DNA of 49,860 nt, taken from Deltaproteobacteria bacterium UBA2221. Its GTDB lineage: Bacteria > Desulfobacterota > Syntrophorhabdia > Syntrophorhabdales > WCHB1-27. Location of the stretch: positions 1 to 49,860 of the forward strand of contig DCUF01000083.1 in NCBI GenBank assembly GCA_002328485.1, in the 5' to 3' direction. Of this stretch, positions 40,903 to 47,175 are shown piece by piece. A program made the position numbers and the translations under genes. Below the pieces are notes generated by a model. The model was not told the DNA's origin. It did not search any database and worked only from the letters and a program-made list of their open reading frames with translations. Each line of letters starts with the position of its first letter. Within the stretch, counting starts at the first letter, position 1.

Positions 40903-41790
40903 TCACGGGGGAGAAAGGCTTGATATCTCGCGCCTTCCGGTGTCAATGGACGGTATTGCAGAGATGGCTCGACACTTCGGATAATTGGTACAGCCCCAAA
41001 ATGGTTCCCCGGTGTGTTTGCCACGTCGTGCGATGCGTTTTTTCATGTTCCCGCCACAGACAGGACACGTCGGAGGGATTTGAGTCAGTTCCATGTTCAA
41101 CTGTATGTCTGTGACAACGGCCCTTTTCCTGGTCGCGTTTATCATCAGCCGGAGCTTGTGCCCATCCACCAGCTCCAGATTGAGGCCCTTCGCAAAGGCA
41201 GAAGCCTCCTTGGTATATACGCCGGAGGTTACGAAATACCCACCGTCTGCCCCTTGAGAGGCCATTACTCCATAGAACTCCCGGACTAATTGTACCGGTA
41301 TTTTATAGGCTTTCCAGTGTTTGCACTGGACCAGGTACCTTTCCTTGCCCTTCCGAAGCACCAGATCTACACCTCCATCGGGTCCGTCGCCGCCCCCTCG
41401 ATTGACAGCAAAGCCCTTTCGTCGATAGTATTCACCAATAAGCCTCTCGAAATCCTCCCATCCTATCTCTTCTATAGCGGCAACATCGCGACGGGATTCG
41501 ATCCTTTCATATACTTTTTTCTGCCTGACGGTATCTATGGCCGATATCAGTGCCGCAACGCCAAAAGCCAGGGGGATCAGGAATTGCCCAAACGTCGCGA
41601 ACATGGTCAGCATGCCATGTGTTGCAGCGGCACCCATCTGCCCAGGAGCGGTGACAACCGGGGCCGGGCGGGAAGCAATGCCATGGAGCACAAAATACGA
41701 CACGATGGCCAGGAGGATGTCCAGCCACCAGGGGAGCTTGCTCGCCAGCGTAATGAAATCTTCATAGACACTGGTTTTTTGACGTGCCAT
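40903..41790 (-). CDS. Membrane-anchored Mrr-like restriction endonuclease with zinc finger
   Basis: About 295 residues from ATG 41790 (MARQKTSVYEDF), which follows GGAG at good spacing. Two hydrophobic segments (about 18-38 and 58-85) come first. An Mrr_cat domain follows: WEDFERLIGEYYRRKGFAV, then the PD-(D/E)xK active site GGGDGPDGGVDLVLRKGKERYLVQCKHW (Asp, then QCK). The end has a topoisomerase-type C4 zinc finger, CPVCGGNM...GEPFWGCTNYPKC. Mrr enzymes cut modified DNA; anchored versions are widespread but their role is poorly defined. It lies next to the tRNA-Ser 3' end, a common island border, but no integrase or att repeat is visible. No methylase nearby. Confidence 0.85.
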   Translation of the reverse strand: MARQKTSVYEDFITLASKLPWWLDILLAIVSYFVLHGIASRPAPVVTAPGQMGAAATHGMLTMFATFGQFLIPLAFGVAALISAIDTVRQKKVYERIESRRDVAAIEEIGWEDFERLIGEYYRRKGFAVNRGGGDGPDGGVDLVLRKGKERYLVQCKHWKAYKIPVQLVREFYGVMASQGADGGYFVTSGVYTKEASAFAKGLNLELVDGHKLRLMINATRKRAVVTDIQLNMELTQIPPTCPVCGGNMKKRIARRGKHTGEPFWGCTNYPKCRAISAIPSIDTGRREISSLSPP

Positions 41791-42242
41791 AGAGAATTCT
41801 CCGAAATCGTGAATTGCGGAGTATGCGCACAAAAAAGCGAACACTACCTTCACTTTTTATCGACCAAAAGACGGCGTTAATAAATACGTCCAGGGCAATG
41901 CCCGGATCGCAAAACGCCTGGCGGACTGCGGGAGAGGCCAGGCTGGAAGGGGGGTCGGTTTCTTTGCCCTGACGTTTGCTGGATGGTTAACGTATCATCG
42001 CCGTTAACATCGCTCCAAGAGGCGATGTCGACAAACAATTGGACAGAGTGGACAGGGGCGTCACTCCGCAACCTATGAGACGATGAGCCCACGTTACCTT
42101 ACGGTGCATAAGGGACATGGACGAGGTCGCGGCTGGCAAACCGAATGCAGACAGTCTGGCAGGACGAGATCTTTCCCACGAGATCTGCGGATAAACTGCG
42201 GCAAGGGAACGTTCAGGCTGGCTTTACGTGCCGGTGCCGTGT
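41791..42242. other. About 450-bp gene-poor stretch
   Basis: No credible gene. It contains small inverted repeats, for example GTTAACG-(8)-CCGTTAAC near 41987-42007 and CATCGC...GCGATG near 42008-42027. A direct repeat CGAGATCT occurs twice near 42165-42186. This may be eroded accessory DNA between the nuclease and the antitoxin-like fragment. Confidence 0.35.
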
Positions 42243-42398
42243 CTACATCGGCCAACGCGCATGCTCGTAGACAGCGACGGTCTCTGAAAGCTCCAAAAGT
42301 TCAATGCCCTCTTCGCTGTCACGTTCCGGACCGGCAGCCACAAGCTGCTGAATCCTCGCTAGTGCAATCTGATAGTCCTCGGTCGATTTTATCTCCAT
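42243..42398 (-). CDS. Short HigA-like N-terminal fragment
   Basis: A 51-residue frame starting at ATG 42398 after GAGAGGAA. It opens MEIKSTEDYQIALARIQQL and continues with the GPERDSEEGIELLEL pattern and AVYEHARWPM. This resembles the first 50 residues of HigA-type antitoxins (COG5499), which go on to an HTH DNA-binding domain. Here a stop codon follows immediately and no HTH or HigB toxin is found on either side. It is either a truncated antitoxin remnant or a small stand-alone protein. Confidence 0.5.
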   Translation of the reverse strand: MEIKSTEDYQIALARIQQLVAAGPERDSEEGIELLELSETVAVYEHARWPM

Positions 42399-42465
42399 AT
42401 TTCCTCTCCCATTCTTAACCGAATATTTGCCTTGCGGCTCGGTCCCCGCAGATTTTCCGAACGGG

Positions 42466-44061
42466 TCAGCTCTTGGCCGGCTCCTTTCCGCACTTATTGT
42501 TGGCAGAATGATCCTTGCCCAGAAAATAGTTGGCCCAGGATGATGATTGATTAAGCTGCCAGTTGCACGGCGGGACGTATGTCTCCTTCAAAGATTCCTC
42601 TTCTCCATAGATCTTAAGGCGTTCGTATGCTTTTACGTAAATACAACGGCGTTTTCCGGGGTATACTTCGCACCATCCTTCAGATGAGCCACCGCACGGG
42701 CCATTGAGGAGATGCTTCGGGCACTGGGAGTGCGGGCAGAGAAAGGCAATGTCGGAGAGGGCGCAGTCTCCACACTTACGGCACCGGGAGGTAATGATCT
42801 TTATGAAGTGCTCCAGAACGCCAAAATGCTCCTCAAACCTGGTGCCCTCCAGTGCCCTGTAAAAGGCGCGGGCGGCTCCGTAAAGAGGGGCTTCCAAGTC
42901 GAAGACGACCCGGTGAAAAAAACGCATCAATGCATACCCTGGTATTTTGCCCCCATGGTTCGTTCTTACGGAAGGAACATCAGAATTAAGACCTGTCTCG
43001 TCGTCTTTCTGAAAAAGATAGTACCCGTTCTCCTGGGGAAAACTGAATTCCTGAACGTATTCGCGCCAGCTTGGGGTCAACTCCTCCGAGGTCACGATGA
43101 TCCGTTCAACATCTTCATATTTCAGGTTTGGTCCACCGATATGGGCGCCGCTGTAACCCAGGCCTCGCAAAACAGCGATAAGCTTTGCAGCCCTCACGAA
43201 ACGGGCAGCCTTTCCCTTATCCGGCTGACGCGATTCACATTCCAACTGTTCTACAAGGGCCTTCGTCACAACGCACCCAGGGATAAGCTTCCTGTTCATA
43301 ACTCTGGCGGTTCCCAGGCTGAGAACAAAAACGTTGCCGATAACAGGCACATCTATGTTGTAGGACCGCATCACGCGAAGTAATTCGTCGAATTTCCGAA
43401 CGTCGTAGCCGACCTGGGTGATAGCGAAGTCGGCCCCTGCCCGCACTTTTTTGAGAAGCTTGAAATACTGTGCCATCGTCTCTGATTCGAGCTGCTTGAA
43501 CGGAGAGACGGCACAGCCCTTGAAGAGCGCGGTGGGGGGGACTCTGGTGCCGGCACCGGGGACCTTTACGTCGTTTTCCAAGCCAGCGTTCATTTGAGTC
43601 GCGAACTGAAGCAGTTGCACCGAATCGAGGTCAAATACCGGTTTTGATTCCCCCTCCGGATAATCGCCTGTTATGGCAAGGATATTCCGCAAGCCAACCC
43701 TGTCGAGGCCGTAGAGGGCCGATTCAATTTGGTTCCTGCTCTTGTCCCTACAGGTAAAATGGATGATCGGGTCGATTCCGAAATGCAGAACCTCCAGTCC
43801 GATTGCCTCGGGGGCGAGGGCAGGACGGCCCCCCGGGTTATCGGTTATTGAGACAGCATGAACACGCCCCCCTGCAGCAGCCCTCTGGGCCATATCGAGG
43901 ACCTGCTCGATGGTTTCACCGCGAGAACCCCTTCCGGGCACGAGCTCCAACGTGTAGACAAAGCCCCTCCGTTGGGTCAGAGCCTCTTTGAAACGGTTCC
44001 CGTGATCTTTCTTTTGTTCCTCTGTACCCCTGTTGCTGTCGGGTGTTTGCTTCGATTCCAT
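42466..44061 (-). CDS. Methylenetetrahydrofolate reductase with MetV-like C-terminal domain
   Basis: A 531-residue fusion. The MetF TIM barrel covers about 30-330 (YTLELVPGRGSRGETIEQVL, HFTCRDKSRNQIESALYGL, ILAITGDYP). The C-terminal MTHFR_C/MetV region (about 440-510) has a cysteine cluster CRKCGDC...CPHSQCPKHLLNGPCGG...GWCEVY...CIY, likely holding Zn or FeS. In acetogens MetV is a separate partner that couples MetF to its electron donor in the Wood-Ljungdahl methyl branch. Fusion in one chain suggests the same role here. The start ATG is the first in frame. No other C1-pathway genes lie in the window. Confidence 0.88.
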   Translation of the reverse strand: MESKQTPDSNRGTEEQKKDHGNRFKEALTQRRGFVYTLELVPGRGSRGETIEQVLDMAQRAAAGGRVHAVSITDNPGGRPALAPEAIGLEVLHFGIDPIIHFTCRDKSRNQIESALYGLDRVGLRNILAITGDYPEGESKPVFDLDSVQLLQFATQMNAGLENDVKVPGAGTRVPPTALFKGCAVSPFKQLESETMAQYFKLLKKVRAGADFAITQVGYDVRKFDELLRVMRSYNIDVPVIGNVFVLSLGTARVMNRKLIPGCVVTKALVEQLECESRQPDKGKAARFVRAAKLIAVLRGLGYSGAHIGGPNLKYEDVERIIVTSEELTPSWREYVQEFSFPQENGYYLFQKDDETGLNSDVPSVRTNHGGKIPGYALMRFFHRVVFDLEAPLYGAARAFYRALEGTRFEEHFGVLEHFIKIITSRCRKCGDCALSDIAFLCPHSQCPKHLLNGPCGGSSEGWCEVYPGKRRCIYVKAYERLKIYGEEESLKETYVPPCNWQLNQSSSWANYFLGKDHSANNKCGKEPAKS

Positions 44062-44621
44062 TAATCCCTTTCTTTTACACTACAGGATGGGCCAAAACCG
44101 ACATGGCTATGTCGGTGTCTCGCTGGCCCGCTCCCCGGTTGTTATTTACGGTGCTACCAACCTCGTAGCCGCATCCCGAACAAACATCATAGCACCTCTG
44201 GCACACTGCTTGAGGATCGAAGTATCATGTGTCATGTGACGCCTATCGGTGCTCTCATGCCGAGACATTACCCACATGGTGCGGATGAATCATTCACCGC
44301 AGCCGGCCTGCACCGATCATATTTTATTGATGATCGTTTCTTCTTTCAAGTTTCGTAAAAAGATCCCGGCGATGTCCTGTATCCATCACGATCTTTCCGA
44401 TGGCTTCCATCAAGCGTACTCCCGCCGTCACTTACAAATGATCACCGGACCGCTCTTTGGAAAAATCGTGTCACTCGGAAGGCTTGATGACGACCCCGAG
44501 AAGAGGCCGCCTGTTTGTGTACACCAGTTATCGCGACGCCCTTGACTGCTATTTGTCACCGATCCGCGTTCGTGGTTCCACCGTCGGGCTGAGCGCCGCG
44601 ATAACTTTGCTCCCCCGTTCT
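44062..44621. other. 560-bp gene-free region
   Basis: No convincing ORF. A CGATCAT...ATGATCG inverted repeat near 44314-44336 is followed by a pyrimidine run. GTTATCGCG and CGCGATAAC (about 44526 and 44597) are also complementary but 60 bases apart. The minus-strand promoter of metF should lie near 44062-44200 but I could not pick it. Confidence 0.35.
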
Positions 44622-44786
44622 TTAGGGCCAACCAGGCTTCGGCTCATCTTCTAGAAGCCCCTCTTCCTTCAAAAGGTGCAGAGCCTCCATCACGGTTTCC
44701 AGCTTCCCTTTGAGCTCCGTCATCTGGGCTTCAAGGTCCTTGAGTCGGGCCTCGTACTTCTCGACGAGCAGATCAAGTCCTGTCAT
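44622..44786 (-). CDS. Possible internal translation start: nested 54-aa coiled-coil protein
   Basis: In-frame ATG 44786, seven bases after AAGGAGGT (44801-44794), would yield the last 54 residues of the 243-residue protein as a separate product. The surrounding sequence TCACCAAACCCAAGGAGG matches TCACTAAACCCAAGGAGG upstream of the independent gene at 46760, so the initiation region itself is shared. Whether it is used cannot be told from sequence. Confidence 0.45.
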   Translation of the reverse strand: MTGLDLLVEKYEARLKDLEAQMTELKGKLETVMEALHLLKEEGLLEDEPKPGWP

Positions 44787-45353
44787 TTCATCTACCTCCT
44801 TGGGTTTGGTGACAACACCACCTTCAGACGCATCTGTCACCGCTTTTTTTATCTCAAACCATGCCTCTTCCCAGGTATTGTCCGGGAGATCGGCATCCAC
44901 CTCGCCGAGTCTTCTTGCCCCTTTCGTCTCCAGGGAGGAAAATCGCGTATGGAGAACCTTCCTGAGAGAATTGAGCTTGACCAGTCTCTTCATCTCTTCC
45001 AACTCAAGGGAGGAAAAATGGCTCAGGTCAGGCTCCTTTGTAGCCTTGACCACGTACTCGCCATCCTGAAGAAGAATCGTAAAACAATCGTCTTTCCGCA
45101 TTTCCTCCGTTGACCGAGGGTTCGTGAGCGTTCTCACTATCTTGCGAAAATGGCGTCCAAAAACGATGCTTCCCACTTTCTCCAGACTCACATGGTCAAG
45201 CAAGGTCACGTATTTATTGAGGGAACTGGCCGCGAGGGGCTTTTGCGTAAGTCTCTCGTGCTCTAACGCAAAGAAGGCGATGGCACTCCTGATTTTTTCT
45301 TCTCCATCAGGGACCGCGGTTGCCATCAACAAGTGTTTTATGAACTTTATCAT
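44622..45353 (-). CDS. Protein of unknown function with a C-terminal coiled coil
   Basis: A 243-residue soluble protein. The first 189 residues match no family I know; they are mixed helical with a basic patch near residue 65 (FGRHFRKIVRTL). Residues 190-243 start MTGLDLLVEKY, form a heptad coiled coil (LEAQMTELKGKLETVMEAL) and end PGWP. This last part is a 54-codon unit homologous to the stand-alone gene at 46760, of the same length. The codons just before it still read as a ribosome-binding site (AAGGAGGT, 44801-44794). The protein may therefore be a fusion, or the gene may have an internal start making a second product. Function unknown. Confidence 0.72.
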   Translation of the reverse strand: MIKFIKHLLMATAVPDGEEKIRSAIAFFALEHERLTQKPLAASSLNKYVTLLDHVSLEKVGSIVFGRHFRKIVRTLTNPRSTEEMRKDDCFTILLQDGEYVVKATKEPDLSHFSSLELEEMKRLVKLNSLRKVLHTRFSSLETKGARRLGEVDADLPDNTWEEAWFEIKKAVTDASEGGVVTKPKEVDEMTGLDLLVEKYEARLKDLEAQMTELKGKLETVMEALHLLKEEGLLEDEPKPGWP

Positions 45354-45738
45354 GCGACGGTAATGCCCCCTTTCGCATGAAGGGCTGCTATAACGATACG
45401 CTGGGGTGTTGAACCTTTCAATTGACCGTAGGGTTAATTTTGCCGAACCTACCGGTATTAGGAGGTACGGCTTAGGCTTTCATCGAATTGGCCCTTTGGG
45501 GGGCAAGTTTCATCCAACCGCGGTTGCCAGAAGAGAGGCGCGCCGCTCAAGCCGGTCCGGGAAACACCAGCCCTGGAAGCTTTATGGATATACCGAGCCG
45601 AACCGGCGCTTTTAAGCCCTTCAAGGGGGTGCAAACATTGTCTCATAACCACGGTAGGAATTCGACATAAGCTTTGACAGAACCCCTTCGGAATACTATC
45701 CTTAGGTTGATATTCATCAAAAACGTGGAGGGATAGCT
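45354..45738. other. 385-bp gene-free region
   Basis: Divergent spacer between the unknown minus-strand gene and the ferritin-like gene. Apart from the promoter at 45674 I see no gene; short frames lack ribosome-binding sites and recognisable motifs. A few inverted runs (for example CCTTTGGGGGGC) are not distinctive. Confidence 0.35.
45674..45702 (+). promoter_or_regulatory. Candidate sigma-70 promoter of the ferritin-like gene
   Basis: TTGACA (45674-45679), a 17-bp spacer and TATCCT (45697-45702), 36 bases before the ATG. GGAGGG precedes the start codon. Confidence 0.55.
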
Positions 45739-46191
45739 ATGACACCAGAAGAGTACAGAAAGATTGTAATGGCGGCCATAGAAAGCGAGATCGAGGCATA
45801 CGATTTCTACTCAGGTGTGGCGAATAAGGTACAGGATTCAAGCCTGAAGAGTATCTTTGTCGGGTTAGCGAGCGACGAAAGGGGTCACAGGGATTTTCTG
45901 GAAGGTGTTCTCACGAGTGTAAAACCGATCAGTATCGACGAGACGAAGGACTACAAGGTATCGGCCACCGTGGAAAAACCGCAGCTCAGTGTCACCATGA
46001 AGCCTTCCGATGCCATCGCCTTGGCGATGAAGAATGAAGAAGAGGCAATGAACACCTATGCCGAATTGGCCCGAGTCTGCAAGGACAGCGAGCAGAGGGG
46101 ACTATTTGAATCCCTTGCCCGCATGGAGCGAGGGCACAAGGTCAGGCTTGAAGAGACGTTTACCAACATGGCCTTTCCTGAGGTATGGTAA
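45739..46191 (+). CDS. Ferritin-like/rubrerythrin-type di-iron protein
   Basis: A 150-residue four-helix protein. Helix pairs with AIESEIEAYDFYSG (Glu) and SDERGHRDFLEG (Glu, His) supply one half of a di-iron site. AMKNEEEAMNTYAEL and ARMERGHKVRLEE supply the other. There is no rubredoxin domain. Such proteins protect anaerobes from peroxide or oxygen, or store iron. Own promoter and good ribosome-binding site. It stands between the two genes that share the 54-residue coiled coil, but whether the products interact is unknown. Confidence 0.87.
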   Translation: MTPEEYRKIVMAAIESEIEAYDFYSGVANKVQDSSLKSIFVGLASDERGHRDFLEGVLTSVKPISIDETKDYKVSATVEKPQLSVTMKPSDAIALAMKNEEEAMNTYAELARVCKDSEQRGLFESLARMERGHKVRLEETFTNMAFPEVW

Positions 46192-46759
46192 CGGCCTGAT
46201 TTGAAAGGCACGTCAATGCGACTGCGGGATAGGTTATCTTTTCTACCCCGCAGGGGAGAGAAACGGTAGTTTGCCAAAAGGCGGAGAACCCCCCCGGCCC
46301 GAAAGGCAGCCCCTTCCTGCCATGGGTCATGGCGGTCATTATGGCACCGCCTTTTCCCGAACCCCTCCGTTTTGTGACCATATCGTCTGAGACCCGGCAG
46401 GCTGCGCACCCCCTCTTTTGCCCTACTTCAGTGCATCATCCAAGGCTTAAACCCTTACGATTACAACCTTATTTCTCTTGCAGCGGACCATCACGCCATG
46501 CTACAAAAAGGCACGAGATCGATTTTTGAGCCCCTTCTGAGATTGAAATTTCACGGTCTTGCTCTACGGGATGATCGGCAATCCGTTGGGCAAAAACATG
46601 GGCGCCAAAGATGGCGTCTAGGGGAGACCTTTTTCTGGCTTACTCGGCTCGCTGTCCACTTTTCGCACTAACCGCGGGAGAGATATGGGCCGAGATAAAA
46701 AACCCTGTTAGGATGTATCTGAGGTTAGCTTTTTCACTAAACCCAAGGAGGTAGGTAAC
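46192..46759. other. 568-bp gene-free region
   Basis: A CTGCGGG...CCCGCAG hairpin (46222-46253, 18-base loop) follows the ferritin-like gene but has no U-tract. The next 200 bases are rich in small G/C hairpins and could be a structured leader for the 54-residue gene at 46760, but I match no known riboswitch core. Minus-strand frames here lack support. Confidence 0.35.
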
Positions 46760-46924
46760 ATGTCAGGTCTTACTCTGCTCACGGAGAAGTATACGAATCA
46801 ACTCACAGAACTTGAAAATAAGATGGCTGAACTGAAGCGCAAAATGGAGACAGTGGCCGAGGCTTCCCGTCTTCTCGAGGAAGAGGGGCTTTCGGAAGAA
46901 GAACAAACGCCTCGCTGGCCGTAA
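46760..46924 (+). CDS. Stand-alone 54-aa coiled-coil protein
   Basis: A 54-residue protein from ATG 46760 behind AAGGAGGT (46745-46752). It begins MSGLTLLTEKYTNQLTELEN, continues as a heptad coiled coil (MAELKRKMETVAEA) and ends in TPRWP. Compared with the C-terminal 54 residues of the protein at 44622 it shows identical length and clear identity: GL-LL-EKY, LE-MELK-K-ETV-EA, LL-EEGL-E-E and a final WP. It probably oligomerises through the coiled coil. The function is unknown; the C-terminal Trp-Pro is a conserved, distinctive feature. A regulatory or structural role is possible. Confidence 0.75.
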   Translation: MSGLTLLTEKYTNQLTELENKMAELKRKMETVAEASRLLEEEGLSEEEQTPRWP

Positions 46925-47175
46925 GAGGCCTGGAGCGTGAACGATCGTTCCCTGGGGAGGAACGTCGTTCGCCGCCGGATTCGAGGGCGAGCCGTAGAAG
47001 GCGTCTTTCAGGTGAAGATGCAGCCTTTGTTTCCCCGGGGAGGGGCGGCATTGTCCGTCTGCAGGCCGGAATAACGTGAACACGCCCTCCGCGATTGGGG
47101 GAGGGTTGGATGGTGCGGGGAAAAGGCTTTTCCGGAGCCGCCAAACGGTATGCCCCTGGGACGGTTGAGCCTGAA

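Noticed and set aside
40712..40906. 64-aa minus-strand ORF ending GIRTPGTLIRRTTDFESAPL
   Set aside because: This is the well-known false ORF read antisense through a tRNA-Ser gene; the tRNA explains it fully.
44526..44605. GTTATCGCG/CGCGATAAC pair as an element end
   Set aside because: Only nine bases, 60 bases apart, no gene between; could be chance.
46160..46409. Minus-strand frames over the gap after the ferritin-like gene, considered as a small gene or a GEMM/cobalamin-type riboswitch
   Set aside because: The GGCAAAC-like string is not followed by the conserved riboswitch helices, and the peptide has no recognisable motif; listed only as a gene-free structured region.
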